A DNA stretch of 64,000 nt from Nitrospira sp. (GTDB taxonomy: Bacteria; Nitrospirota; Nitrospiria; Nitrospirales; Nitrospiraceae). Positions 24,763-34,102 of the stretch are shown one piece after another. Below the pieces are notes generated by a model. The model made no database searches. It was given only the letters and a program-made list of their open reading frames with translations, and had not been told where the DNA came from. The translations under genes and the position numbers were made by a program. The DNA lies in contig JAVYIN010000005.1 in the NCBI GenBank assembly GCA_035968315.1, positions 310,001 to 374,000 on the forward strand, written 5' to 3'. The number at the start of each line of letters is the position of its first letter. Positions within the stretch are counted from its first letter, which is position 1.

Positions 24763-24981
24763 TGGATTGCCTGCGTCCCGGCAGTTCTGTTTCGCTCAGC
24801 GTTGTGAACCAAATGGGCGCGTGGTTCGCGTCATGAGCAGCCGGCTTCCCGAAGAAGCGGCGCAGATTGCTCAATGAAGGTCAGTCTAGCCCAATGGCAT
24901 GGGAAGGCAAGGAAAAGACAAGTTTATTCAAGCAGGAATAGGACGGTGCACGAAGGACTCACCGGAAGAGCGGGCGGATAA

Positions 24982-26697
24982 TTATGGCTGGGGATTGGTC
25001 GCAGGGATTGCGGCGCGGAGATGCGGCAGCAGTTCAGCCGGCGCGATGCGAGTTTTGATTCCGGATCGACGGATTTTGACTTCCACGACGCCTTCCGCCA
25101 ATCCTTTGTCGCCAACCACGACTTGGAAGGGGGCGCCGATGAGATCGGCATCGTTGAACTTGACGCCGGCGCGGTCTTCCCGGTCGTCCCAGAGCACTTC
25201 GAATCCGCCCGCCACAAGGTCCGCATAGATCGCGGCGGTGGCTTCTGCGGTCTTGTCCGATTGGCTGACCGGGATCAGATGGACATGGAACGGAGCGATG
25301 GGGAAAGGCCAGATGATGCCGCGCTCGTCGTGATTTTGCTCGATCGAGGCGGCCGCGGACCGGCTGACCCCGATGCCGTAGCAGCCCATGACGGCCAGAC
25401 ATTCCTTGCCCTGCGGATCCAGGAACGTGGCGTTCATGGCCTTGCTGTACTTTGTGCCGAGCATGAACACGTGCCCGACCTCGATGCCTTTGGTCGCTTT
25501 CAGCGTGCCGTCCTGTCGAGGGGAGGGATCGCCGGCCTGTGCGTTGCGGAGGTCGAGGACCTGGTCGGCCTTGAAGTCGCGCTCCCAGTTGGCATCGACA
25601 TAATGCGTGTCGAGGCGGTTGGCGCCGACGACCACATTACGCAAGGCGGGAACGGCATGGTCGGCAAACATTCGAATGCCTTGTAACCCGACAGGGCCGG
25701 CAAACCCGACCGGGGCTCCGGTGGATTTCTCAACGGTGGCCGGACCGGCCAGTTCGATGTCCGTCACGCCCAGCACTTTCTTGAGCTTGATTTCGTTGAC
25801 CGTATGATCGCCTCGCACGAGGACGGCCACGGTCTCTTTTCCCGTTGTATAGAGCAGCGTTTTGACGAGGCGGGCCGGGGAGATCTTGAGAAAGGCTGTG
25901 ACCTCTTCAATGCTGCGGCAATTCGGCGTGGAGACGGTGTGCAGGGGCTTGAGGGCATCCTGTTCGGTCTGACTTGGAGGCAGGACTTCCGCCCGTTCGA
26001 CGTTGGCGGCGTAGGTGCCCTGGTCGCTGTAGACGACGGTTTCCTCGCCGGTATCGGCCAAGACCATGAATTCGTGCGATGAGCTGCCGCCGATGAGTCC
26101 GGTGTCCGCCTCCACGGCGCGGAATGTCAGGCCGCAGCGGGTAAAGATCCGGTGATAGGCGTCATACATCTTCTGATAGTTCAGCCTGGCGCCGGCGTCA
26201 TCGCGATCGAAGCTATACGCGTCCTTCATGAGGAATTCTCGTCCGCGCATGAGGCCGAACCGCGGGCGGATCTCGTCTCTGAACTTCGTTTGGATCTGAT
26301 AGAAGTTCATCGGCAGTTGCCGATAGGATTTCACTTCCCGGCGGAAGAGGTCGGTGATGACTTCTTCGTGCGTGGGCCCCAGGCAAAAATCCCGCTCGTG
26401 CCGGTCTTTAAACCGCAACAGCTCTTTCCCGTAAAAATCCCAACGGCCTGTTTCGCGCCAGAGTTCGGCGGGAGAGGCCATCGGCATGAGCACTTCCTGG
26501 GCGCCGGCCTGATTCATCTCCTCGCGGATAATCTGTTCGACCTTGCGAATCACGCGCAGGCCGAGGGGGAGATAGGTGTAGATGCCGGCGGCGACTTTCC
26601 GGATCATGCCGGCGCGCAGCATCAGTTTGTGGCTGACAGTTTCAGCCTCACCGGGAACTTCCCGTAATGTGGGGATCAGGAGCTGGGATGTTTTCAT
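24982..26697 (-). CDS. proS: prolyl-tRNA synthetase (bacterial type, with editing domain)
   Basis: 571 residues, the normal length for the bacterial class II enzyme that charges tRNA-Pro. N-terminal catalytic core begins MKTSQLLIPTLREVPGEAE, with motif 2 (FRDEIRPRFGLMRGREF) and motif 3 near GCYGIGVSRSAAA. The YbaK-like insertion (about 230-390) for hydrolysing mischarged Ala-tRNA-Pro includes VLVRGDHTVNEIKLKK. The C-terminal anticodon-binding domain starts near 460 (VHLIPVSQSDK). ATG 26697 was chosen because all family members start here; it lies 5 bases after rseP. Last gene of the uppS-cdsA-dxr-rseP-proS operon. Confidence 0.97.
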   Translation of the reverse strand: MKTSQLLIPTLREVPGEAETVSHKLMLRAGMIRKVAAGIYTYLPLGLRVIRKVEQIIREEMNQAGAQEVLMPMASPAELWRETGRWDFYGKELLRFKDRHERDFCLGPTHEEVITDLFRREVKSYRQLPMNFYQIQTKFRDEIRPRFGLMRGREFLMKDAYSFDRDDAGARLNYQKMYDAYHRIFTRCGLTFRAVEADTGLIGGSSSHEFMVLADTGEETVVYSDQGTYAANVERAEVLPPSQTEQDALKPLHTVSTPNCRSIEEVTAFLKISPARLVKTLLYTTGKETVAVLVRGDHTVNEIKLKKVLGVTDIELAGPATVEKSTGAPVGFAGPVGLQGIRMFADHAVPALRNVVVGANRLDTHYVDANWERDFKADQVLDLRNAQAGDPSPRQDGTLKATKGIEVGHVFMLGTKYSKAMNATFLDPQGKECLAVMGCYGIGVSRSAAASIEQNHDERGIIWPFPIAPFHVHLIPVSQSDKTAEATAAIYADLVAGGFEVLWDDREDRAGVKFNDADLIGAPFQVVVGDKGLAEGVVEVKIRRSGIKTRIAPAELLPHLRAAIPATNPQP

Positions 26698-26702
26698 GGG
26701 TG

Positions 26703-28094
26703 TTAGCGAAGGAAGAGTCGTTCGATGTCGTTCCAAAAAGCGAAAATCATGACGCCGACCAGCAAGACCAACCCGACTTGTTGGGCGATTTCCCGCTGCC
26801 GGTCGCCGAGTGGTTTCCGCAGGATGCCTTCAATGAGGAAAAAGAGCAAGTGCCCCCCGTCCAAAATCGGAATGGGAAGGAGATTGAGCACCCCGAGATT
26901 GATGCTGAGGATGGCAATCAGGAAGACCACGCTGGAGGCGCCTTGTGAGGCGGCTTCTCCGGAGATGTTCGCGATCGTCAGCGGTCCGCCGATATTCTTG
27001 CTCGAAATATCGCCCACGACCATTTTATAGAGCCCGACCGCCGTCAATTCCGTCCAGCCCCACGTCGCATCGAGTCCCTGATAGACCGCTTGCAGCGGGT
27101 TGTTCGCGTGCATCAGCGAGCGGCCTGGGCCGGAAATGCCGATTTTCCCCACCTCGATGGATTGCCCGTTGACGGTGGCTTTTTCGGCTGACGGCGTCAC
27201 GCTGAGGCGAATGCGCTGTCCGTCGCGAAGGATATCCACTTGCAAGGGTTTGGCAGGATTATCCCGCACAATGGTCGTCATTTGGAGCCAGGTATAGATC
27301 GGCTGGCCTTCAATGGCCACGACACGGTCTCCGGCCTGGAACCCGGCGGTCGCGGCAGGCAATCCATGCATCACGGACGTGACCAGGGGGGGCGTTTCTT
27401 CGACGCCGATGGTGTAGGCGGTGTCAGCCGTTTCTGAAGGCTGGCCCTGCACCGGCACCGGAGTGACGGTCAGGGGCTTGACCTGGGCATCGCGCTTGAC
27501 TTCGATCGTGAGGGGTTGGCCCTTGCTTTGCGCGACGGCGTCCAGCAATTCCGTTCTGGTCGAGATGTCTTTCCCGTTGACCTTGGTGATGCGATCGCCG
27601 ATTTCCATGCCAGCCGATGCGGCCGGTGAGCCGGGAACGAGCGCTTCGATATCGGGACTCAGGTCGCGGAACGTGGGCACGAACAAGGGCGCGCCCGTCG
27701 AGAGCCAGCCGGCAAAAATCAGATAGGCGAGGATGAAATTGAAGCCTGGGCCGGCGGCGACAATCAGGACTTTGCCCCATAAGCCCTGATGGGCAAAGGA
27801 CCGGCGCCGGTCTTCCTGCGTGGTCGCTTCGGTTTCATCTTCGCCGAAGAGTTTCACGTAGCCACCCAAGGGGATGGCGGAGAGCAGATATTCGGTTTCC
27901 CCCACTTGCCGGCCAAAAATTTTTGGGCCGAATCCCAGAGAGAATTTCAAGACTTTGACGCCGACCCAGCGGGCGGCCAGAAAGTGCCCCAGTTCGTGGA
28001 AGGCGACGAGGACGCCGAGCACGACGAGGAACCACCAGGCTTTTTGCATCAAGATCCAGAGCGTATCGGGGGACCAGGTAAAGGCGGATATCAT
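26703..28094 (-). CDS. rseP: RseP/S2P site-2 zinc metalloprotease
   Basis: 463 residues, an inner-membrane intramembrane protease that cleaves anti-sigma factors and signal-peptide remnants. HELGH (near residue 34) in the first helix and PILDGGH near 400 supply the zinc ligands. Two tandem PDZ-like domains lie between (about 115-200 and 210-290; PGSPAASAGMEIGDRI and GLPAATAGFQAGDRV). Membrane helices are at both ends and near 100. The annotated start lacks a strong ribosome site; a second in-frame ATG (MQKAWWF) is possible. It sits between dxr (73-base gap) and proS, the usual order. Confidence 0.96.
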   Translation of the reverse strand: MISAFTWSPDTLWILMQKAWWFLVVLGVLVAFHELGHFLAARWVGVKVLKFSLGFGPKIFGRQVGETEYLLSAIPLGGYVKLFGEDETEATTQEDRRRSFAHQGLWGKVLIVAAGPGFNFILAYLIFAGWLSTGAPLFVPTFRDLSPDIEALVPGSPAASAGMEIGDRITKVNGKDISTRTELLDAVAQSKGQPLTIEVKRDAQVKPLTVTPVPVQGQPSETADTAYTIGVEETPPLVTSVMHGLPAATAGFQAGDRVVAIEGQPIYTWLQMTTIVRDNPAKPLQVDILRDGQRIRLSVTPSAEKATVNGQSIEVGKIGISGPGRSLMHANNPLQAVYQGLDATWGWTELTAVGLYKMVVGDISSKNIGGPLTIANISGEAASQGASSVVFLIAILSINLGVLNLLPIPILDGGHLLFFLIEGILRKPLGDRQREIAQQVGLVLLVGVMIFAFWNDIERLFLR

Positions 28095-28167
28095 AATAGT
28101 TGGTGCTCAGTGTGAAAGGTTCAGGATCTTAATCTAACATTCATCCGGTAAAAGTCAAAATGACCGG

Positions 28168-29328
28168 TCAGCGCGGCAAGGCGTGAACCAGCGATTCGGC
28201 TTTGTCTCTCGCCCACCGATCCGCATCGAGCGCGTCTTCCAAGGAGTGGATTTCTTTGGGGGCATGCGCGTCCATGGTCTGTCGAATGACCTCGGCGATT
28301 TCGAGAAACCGGATGCCTTTTTGAAGGAAGGCCTCGACCGCGATCTCGTTGGCGGCATTCATCGCCGCCGGCATCGTGCCGCCGATCCGCAGCGATTCAT
28401 AGCCGAGCTGGAGGCAGGGGAATCGTTCGTGATCGGGCTTGCAGAACGTCAATTTCCCCACTTCGGCCAGGTCCAAGGAGGGCAGATCCAGGGGGAGCCG
28501 CTCCGGATAGCGCATGGCATAGGAAATGGGCGTGCGCATATCCGGCAATCCGAGCTGGGCGATCATGGAGCGGTCTTCGTATTCCACCAGCGAGTGAATG
28601 ATGCTTTCCCGATGGACCAGCACCTCGATGCGTGATTCTGGAATGTCGAACAGCCAGCGGGCTTCGACGACTTCCAGCCCTTTGTTCATCAGCGTGGCGG
28701 AATCGATCGTGATCTTGGAGCCCATCTTCCAGTTCGGATGCTGCAAGGCCCGCTCGGGCGTGACATCGCGCAGCTGCTCTTTCGTCAAGGTCCAGAGCGC
28801 CCCGCCGGAAGCGGTGAGGATCAAGCGGCGGACGTCCTGGAGGCGATGCCCGACCAGGGATTGAAAAATGGCGCTGTGTTCGCTGTCGACGGGGAAGATG
28901 TTGACGCCGTGTTTGCGGGCTTCCTCCTGCATGAGTTTACCCGCCATGACCATGGGCTCTTTATTCGCGAGGGCGATGTGTTTGCCGGTGCGAATCGCGG
29001 CGAGGGTGGGGACCAGCCCCGCTGCGCCGACGATGGCGGAAATCACCATTTCGGCTTCCGGCAAAGATGCGACGTCCGCGATGCCTTTTTCGCCGGCGAG
29101 GATGTCGACCGGGATGCCGGCACAGCGTTGCCGAAGCGTCGCGGCGGCCGCATCATTGGAGACGGCGACGACTCTGGGCTTGAAGATCCGAATCTGTTCT
29201 TCGAGTTTGTCGATGTTGTTGCCGGCAGTGAGGCCGGCGACACGGAACTCTTCAGGAAATCGCTGGACGATGTCCAGCGTATTGGTGCCGATCGATCCGG
29301 TCGAGCCTAAAATGATGATGGTTTTCAT
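28168..29328 (-). CDS. dxr: 1-deoxy-D-xylulose 5-phosphate reductoisomerase
   Basis: 386 residues, full length. Converts DXP to MEP with NADPH, the committed step of the MEP isoprenoid pathway. The NADPH loop GSTGSIGTNTLD is at 8-19; the metal and substrate region contains PVDSEHSAIFQ (about 145-155) and ITIDSATLMNKGLE (about 205-220); a flexible-loop WTL... and the C-terminal helical domain (GTMPAAMNAANE) follow. It lies 12 bases after cdsA on the same strand. The product feeds undecaprenyl-diphosphate made by uppS in the same operon. Confidence 0.97.
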   Translation of the reverse strand: MKTIIILGSTGSIGTNTLDIVQRFPEEFRVAGLTAGNNIDKLEEQIRIFKPRVVAVSNDAAAATLRQRCAGIPVDILAGEKGIADVASLPEAEMVISAIVGAAGLVPTLAAIRTGKHIALANKEPMVMAGKLMQEEARKHGVNIFPVDSEHSAIFQSLVGHRLQDVRRLILTASGGALWTLTKEQLRDVTPERALQHPNWKMGSKITIDSATLMNKGLEVVEARWLFDIPESRIEVLVHRESIIHSLVEYEDRSMIAQLGLPDMRTPISYAMRYPERLPLDLPSLDLAEVGKLTFCKPDHERFPCLQLGYESLRIGGTMPAAMNAANEIAVEAFLQKGIRFLEIAEVIRQTMDAHAPKEIHSLEDALDADRWARDKAESLVHALPR

Positions 29329-29340
29329 AGCGTCTCCTGC

Positions 29341-30231
29341 CTAGGGCAGCGGCGAGAGGCCGCGGACCAGCGTGACATAGTAGTAGAAGGTGGGGGCGGT
29401 GAACAAGAGACTATCCAGGCGATCGAGCATGCCGCCGTGACCGGGAAGCAAGCCGCCGGAATCTTTGACGCCGACGCTGCGCTTGATGGCTGATTCACAG
29501 AGGTCTCCGAGGAGGCCGGTTCCGGTCATGAGGAGGCCCAGGATCAGCGCATCCGCAACGGTCAATTGCGGAACCAGCCAGAACTGCGCGAGCAGGGCGA
29601 CAAGCAGAGAGAGCGCGAGCCCTCCCGCCAATCCTTCCCAGGACTTTTTCGGACTGATCGAGGGGGCCAGCGGATGTCGTCCCCACAAGGTGCCGGCATA
29701 GTAGGCGCCGATGTCGCCGGCCCAGGTGACGAGGGCGATGCACACAATCAGCCATTCTCCCCCGGGCAAGGTGCGTGTTGAGACCAGCGTGCTCAGGGTC
29801 AGCCCAACATAGAGCGAGCCAAATACGGCGACGGTCGTGTCTCGAAAACGCGATTCAAGCGGGTTCGAGGACAACAGCATGGCCAGCAGCGCGAGCAGCA
29901 TGCCCGGCAAGACTATCGCGATGACGGGAACTGTGCCGTGGGGGCTGGCAATGAGCAAGGCGGTCAGGCCGAGAGCGATGCCGAGCAATGCCCGGTTGCG
30001 CCGGTCGCCGAAACACATCCGGGTCAATTCGAGCAGGGCCAGCAGGCCGCCGCATACGGCCAGAGCGGTCACGCCCCAGGCGGGCAGGTAGCGGATAATG
30101 CCGTAGACAATGGGGATGCCGATGAGGGCGGTATAGACCCGTCGAATGTCGAATCGTTTGGCCGCGGCGGGCGCAGACGGAGCCGGTGTCGGCCGATCGG
30201 CAGGGGGATCTACGGTTCCGAGATTGCCCAC
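29341..30231 (-). CDS. cdsA: phosphatidate cytidylyltransferase
   Basis: 296 residues, a polytopic membrane enzyme that makes CDP-diacylglycerol from phosphatidate and CTP. About eight hydrophobic segments. The family signature is visible at the C-terminus (SAIKRSVGVKDSGGLLPGHG then MLDRLDS), with SISPKKSWEGLAGG upstream. The first 25 residues are a Pro/Ala-rich extension of unknown role. Start 30231 lies 5 bases after uppS. Conserved place between uppS and dxr. Confidence 0.95.
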   Translation of the reverse strand: MGNLGTVDPPADRPTPAPSAPAAAKRFDIRRVYTALIGIPIVYGIIRYLPAWGVTALAVCGGLLALLELTRMCFGDRRNRALLGIALGLTALLIASPHGTVPVIAIVLPGMLLALLAMLLSSNPLESRFRDTTVAVFGSLYVGLTLSTLVSTRTLPGGEWLIVCIALVTWAGDIGAYYAGTLWGRHPLAPSISPKKSWEGLAGGLALSLLVALLAQFWLVPQLTVADALILGLLMTGTGLLGDLCESAIKRSVGVKDSGGLLPGHGGMLDRLDSLLFTAPTFYYYVTLVRGLSPLP

Positions 30232-30236
30232 GGGAA

Positions 30237-31025
30237 TTATGATGACACCGCGCTCAGGACCCGGCCGAACCGGCGCTCACGCCGCTGGTACTCGATCAGC
30301 GCCAGGAGAAATTCGCGCCGGCGGAAGTCTGGCCAGGGCGTGGCGGTGAAATAGAGCTCGGTATAGGCGAGTTGCCAGAGCAGGAAATTGCTAATGCGTG
30401 TTTCGCCGCTGGTTCTGATCAGGAGATCCGGATCAGGAAGCGGGTGGGTATACAGATACTGCTGCACCAGGGATTCGTCCAGCCGATCCGGCCTGATTTT
30501 TCCACTCTGGGTGTCGGCGACGATGCCACGCACGGCATCGACGATTTCCGCGCGTCCTCCGTAGCTGAGGGCGACGGTCAGGTGCATTTTGTCCAAATGG
30601 GCTGTTTCTTGTTCTGTGGTTTTCACCCAGTGCCGGGCCGACTCGGGAAGCGCCTCAAGGCGTCCGATTGCGCGGAAGCGGATGCGTTGCTCGATCAGGC
30701 TGGCCCGTTCGGTGGAGAGATAATGTTCCAGCAGACCCATGAGGGCTGAGATCTCCTGCATGGGCCGGTTCCAGTTTTCCTGGGAGAAGGCATAGATCGT
30801 CAGGTGTTGGATGCCCAGTTCGAGGCAGAGCGTAATCATTTCACGGACGGAATTGATCCCCTCCCGGTGACCGGCGATGCGGGGGAGGCCCTGCAGTTCC
30901 GCCCAACGGCCGTTGCCATCCATGATGACTGCGACATGTTTCGGGAGCAGTTCCGGCTCCAATTTGGCGGTCAAATCCTGTTCAGAAAGCTGTTCCAAAC
31001 CGGGGGATGAAGATGACGGTTGCAT
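30237..31025 (-). CDS. uppS: undecaprenyl-diphosphate synthase (cis-prenyltransferase)
   Basis: 262 residues. Adds isopentenyl units in cis to farnesyl-PP to give C55-PP, the lipid carrier for peptidoglycan and other glycans. Motifs: AVIMDGNGRWA (catalytic D36), GHREGINSVREM, YAFSQENWNRP, LLIRTSGETRISNFLLWQ and the C-terminal WPDFRRREFLLAL. A 28-residue low-complexity N-terminus precedes the fold; ATG 31025 is the reasonable start because upstream residues do not look coding. First gene of the isoprenoid/lipid/protease/proS operon, read from the promoters at 31077-31137. Confidence 0.97.
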   Translation of the reverse strand: MQPSSSSPGLEQLSEQDLTAKLEPELLPKHVAVIMDGNGRWAELQGLPRIAGHREGINSVREMITLCLELGIQHLTIYAFSQENWNRPMQEISALMGLLEHYLSTERASLIEQRIRFRAIGRLEALPESARHWVKTTEQETAHLDKMHLTVALSYGGRAEIVDAVRGIVADTQSGKIRPDRLDESLVQQYLYTHPLPDPDLLIRTSGETRISNFLLWQLAYTELYFTATPWPDFRRREFLLALIEYQRRERRFGRVLSAVSS

Positions 31026-31076
31026 GGGAATCGAGTCGGTGTCCTTTCTTGTACAGACACAAGGGCAGGTGAGCAA

Positions 31077-31105
31077 AGTCTACTGGCGGGGGTACACAAT
31101 GTCAA
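31077..31105 (-). promoter_or_regulatory. sigma70-type promoter for the uppS operon
   Basis: On the minus strand: TTGACA (31105-31100), 17-base spacer, TAGACT (31082-31077). A second candidate just upstream reads TTGACA (31137-31132), 17 bases, AAATAT (31114-31109). Tandem promoters fit an essential housekeeping operon. Confidence 0.6.
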
Positions 31106-31155
31106 ACCATATTTAGTAAAAGCCCTATATCTGTCAATGGTTAATAGACGTCGCA

Positions 31156-31185
31156 TTGCGGCTGCGGAAATGAATCAGCTATACT
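31156..31185 (+). promoter_or_regulatory. sigma70-type promoter for tldD-pmbA
   Basis: TTGCGG, 18-base spacer, TATACT, 39 bases before the tldD ATG at 31225. Divergent from the uppS promoters in the same 200-base gap. Confidence 0.5.
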
Positions 31186-31224
31186 CGGCGCTTGTCCGTC
31201 CTTACTCGATGAAGGAACCGATCG

Positions 31225-32655
31225 ATGTCCGATTCCGTTCAGCTTGCCAGATTCGGCATGACAGACCTGGAGGTCCGCCATGCGCTCGACCGGTTGAATG
31301 TCCGCGATGTCGATTATGCCGATCTCTACTTCGAGTCACGGGTATCCGAATCCGTGTCCATGGAAGAAGGCATCGTCAAGCGGGCGGCCAAGAGCATTTC
31401 TCAGGGCGTTGGGGTGCGGGCCACTGCCGGTGAAAAAACGGGTTTTGCCTATTCCGATGAACTGACCAAAAAAGATTTGGAAATTGCCGCCGATACGGCG
31501 CGCTATATTGCGAACTCTCCCAAAGGCGATCGGGGGCTGCCGGTGCCGGTGCAGCGGCGCCCTACGCGGGATCTCTATCCCATCGAGCGGGCCAAGGCGG
31601 AAGTGGCCACGGCCGACCGGGTGGCGCTGCTCAATGCCATCGATGCGGAGGCGCGCCGCTACGATCCGCGGATCAAGAATGTGCTGGCGTCCTTTAATAC
31701 CGAATATAAGATTGTTGTGGTGGCCACGTCCGATGGCACGCTGATCGGCGATGTGCAGCCGCTCTCGCGGCTCCAAGTGACTTGTATTGCCGAAGAGAAT
31801 GGCAATCGGCAGGTGGGGTCGTTCGGCGGGGGCGGACGGGTCGGGTTCGAGTTCTATCGCGATGAGAGCCGGTATGTGGAATACGCGAGAGAAGCGGCGC
31901 GCGAGGCGATTCTCAACTTGTCGGCGGTGGATGCGCCGGCCGGTGTCATGCCGGTGGTGCTGGGCGGAGGATGGCCCGGCATTTTGCTGCATGAAGCCAT
32001 CGGCCACGGCCTGGAAGCCGACTTCAACCGCAAGAAAACCTCCGCCTTTTCAAGCCTGATCGGCAAACGCGTGGCGTCCGATGTCTGTACGATCGTGGAT
32101 GATGGGACCTTGCCCTTCCGCCGCGGCTCATTGAACATGGATGACGAGGGCACGCCGACGGGCCGGACGGTTTTGATCGAGAAGGGCATTCTGCGCGGCT
32201 ATATCACGGATAAGCTCAATGCGCGGCTGATGGGCATTCCGCTGACCGGCAACGGCCGGCGTGAAAGCTATCAAAGCGTCGTGCTGCCTCGGATGACGAA
32301 CACCTTCATGCTCGCGGGCGAGTCGGACCCCGCTGAGATTCTCAAATCGGTGAAGCGGGGCCTCTATGCCGTCACGTTCGGCGGTGGGCAGGTGGATATC
32401 ACCAGCGGCAAATTCGTGTTCTCCGCGAGCGAGGCCTATCTCATCGAGGACGGCAAGATTACGAAGCCGGTCAAAGGGGCGACGTTGATCGGCAACGGCC
32501 CGGAAATATTGACGAAGGTGTCCATGGTTGGACACGATCTCAAGTTGGATAACGGCATCGGCACCTGTGGCAAGGATGGACAGTCCGTGCCGGTGGGCGT
32601 CGGATTGCCGACCCTCAAAATCGATGAAATCACCGTTGGCGGGACGCAACGGTAA
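31225..32655 (+). CDS. tldD: TldD metalloprotease subunit
   Basis: 476 residues, normal length. TldD carries the zinc site of the TldD/TldE heterodimer, a processive peptidase that trims unfolded peptides such as the microcin B17 leader and the CcdA antitoxin. The HEAIGHGLEAD motif (H256, E257, H261) is present. C-terminal glycine-rich domain with GKFVFSASEAYLIEDGKIT and a conserved Cys near GTCGKDGQ. AAGGAA precedes the ATG. pmbA begins 4 bases after the stop, so the partners are co-translated. No RiPP precursor peptide was recognised nearby. Confidence 0.96.
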   Translation: MSDSVQLARFGMTDLEVRHALDRLNVRDVDYADLYFESRVSESVSMEEGIVKRAAKSISQGVGVRATAGEKTGFAYSDELTKKDLEIAADTARYIANSPKGDRGLPVPVQRRPTRDLYPIERAKAEVATADRVALLNAIDAEARRYDPRIKNVLASFNTEYKIVVVATSDGTLIGDVQPLSRLQVTCIAEENGNRQVGSFGGGGRVGFEFYRDESRYVEYAREAAREAILNLSAVDAPAGVMPVVLGGGWPGILLHEAIGHGLEADFNRKKTSAFSSLIGKRVASDVCTIVDDGTLPFRRGSLNMDDEGTPTGRTVLIEKGILRGYITDKLNARLMGIPLTGNGRRESYQSVVLPRMTNTFMLAGESDPAEILKSVKRGLYAVTFGGGQVDITSGKFVFSASEAYLIEDGKITKPVKGATLIGNGPEILTKVSMVGHDLKLDNGIGTCGKDGQSVPVGVGLPTLKIDEITVGGTQR

Positions 32656-32659
32656 GACG

Positions 32660-34027
32660 ATGAGCGACACCCTCCAACAGACGAACGGATATGCGCAGCT
32701 GGCTGCCGATGTGCTGGCTCGTGCGAAAGCGTGCGGCGCAACGGAAGCGGATATCGTGGTCGCGGACGGCGAAACCTTTTCCGTGCAAGTGCGGGTGGGC
32801 GTCGTCGATCGCTTGAGCAAGGCCCGGGAAAAGCGGCTGGGGTTGCGGGTGTTTGTGGGCAAGCACTCGGCCTGCACCTCGACCTCCGATTTTTCGACCG
32901 AGTCGCTGCATCGGCTGGTCGATGAAACCTGTACGCTGGCCAAGGCGGTGGTGCCGGACGAGGTGTCCGGGTTGCCGGATGCGTCGCAGATGGCGGCCGC
33001 ATGGCCCGATCTCGATCTCTACGATGCGACGAAACTCAATCCCGATCATCAGATCGAGCTGGCCAAGCGGGCGGAGGCTGCCGCGATGGCGGCGGACCAG
33101 CGGATCACGAATTCCGAAGGCGCCGATTTCGATTCATCGTCCGGCCGCGTGGTGCTGGGGAACAGTCACGGATTCATCGGGGAGTACCGCAGTTCCAGTT
33201 TTTCGCTGGCGGTGTCGCCGATCGCGACGGATCCGGTGAGCGGCGGCATGCAGCGGGACTCCTGGTATGAAGTGCAGCGCAAATTTCTTAAGCTCTCTAC
33301 GCCGGAATCGATCGGCCAGGAAGCCGCACGGCGCACCTTGCGCCGCCTGGGTGGCCGCAAGGTGGCGACCAAGCGCGTGCCGGTGATTTTCGACCAAGAA
33401 ACGGCCGGGAGCCTGCTCGGCAACCTCTGTAGCGCCGTGTCCGGCTACGGCCTCTACAAGCGGGCGTCATTTCTGCTCGATCAACTGGGCAACCGCATCG
33501 CATCCGATCTCATTACGGTCTATGACGATGGGCGGATGGACGGGGGGCTCGGGTCCCGGCCGTTCGATGGAGAAGGATTGGCGACGCGCAAGAACATGAT
33601 CGTCGAACGCGGAGTCTTGAAGAGCTATCTGCTCGATACCTATTCGGGCAAGAAACTGGGGATGGCCTCGACGGGGAATGCGTCACGGAGTGTGGGGGAA
33701 AGCCCGTCGGTTGGCCCGACCAATTTCTATCTGGTTCCCGGATCGAAAAGTCCGCAAGAGATGATTGCGTCCGTGAAAGACGGGCTCTATGTCACCGAGT
33801 TGATCGGGTTTGGCATCAATATGGTGACGGGCGATTACTCCCGCGGGGCCTGCGGCTACTGGATTGAAAATGGCGAGCTGGCCTATCCGGTCGAAGAGAT
33901 CACGATTGCCGGTAATCTGAAACAGATGTTCCAGGACATCGAGATGGTGGGGAACGATCTGGTCTTCCGCAGCAGGGTAGCCAGCCCGACCCTCAAATTG
34001 GCCGAACTGATGGTGGCGGGAAACTAG
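32660..34027 (+). CDS. pmbA: TldE/PmbA, partner subunit of TldD
   Basis: 455 residues. Homologous fold to TldD but without the HEXXXH zinc motif, as expected for the non-catalytic subunit that shapes the proteolytic chamber. Recognisable blocks: GLRVFVGKHSACTSTSDF, the RVPVIFDQETAGSLLG stretch replacing the TldD active-site segment, and GACGYWIENGELAYPVEEIT near the C-terminus. ATG 32660 is chosen; the frame upstream overlaps tldD and is not conserved. Forms an operon with tldD. Confidence 0.95.
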   Translation: MSDTLQQTNGYAQLAADVLARAKACGATEADIVVADGETFSVQVRVGVVDRLSKAREKRLGLRVFVGKHSACTSTSDFSTESLHRLVDETCTLAKAVVPDEVSGLPDASQMAAAWPDLDLYDATKLNPDHQIELAKRAEAAAMAADQRITNSEGADFDSSSGRVVLGNSHGFIGEYRSSSFSLAVSPIATDPVSGGMQRDSWYEVQRKFLKLSTPESIGQEAARRTLRRLGGRKVATKRVPVIFDQETAGSLLGNLCSAVSGYGLYKRASFLLDQLGNRIASDLITVYDDGRMDGGLGSRPFDGEGLATRKNMIVERGVLKSYLLDTYSGKKLGMASTGNASRSVGESPSVGPTNFYLVPGSKSPQEMIASVKDGLYVTELIGFGINMVTGDYSRGACGYWIENGELAYPVEEITIAGNLKQMFQDIEMVGNDLVFRSRVASPTLKLAELMVAGN

Positions 34028-34102
34028 GGCGAATGGCGGCTAGTCTATGGCTGATGGTTCGGATGCAGGGATGAAATGCGTGCAGGTGTAGCAAGGTGAA
34101 AT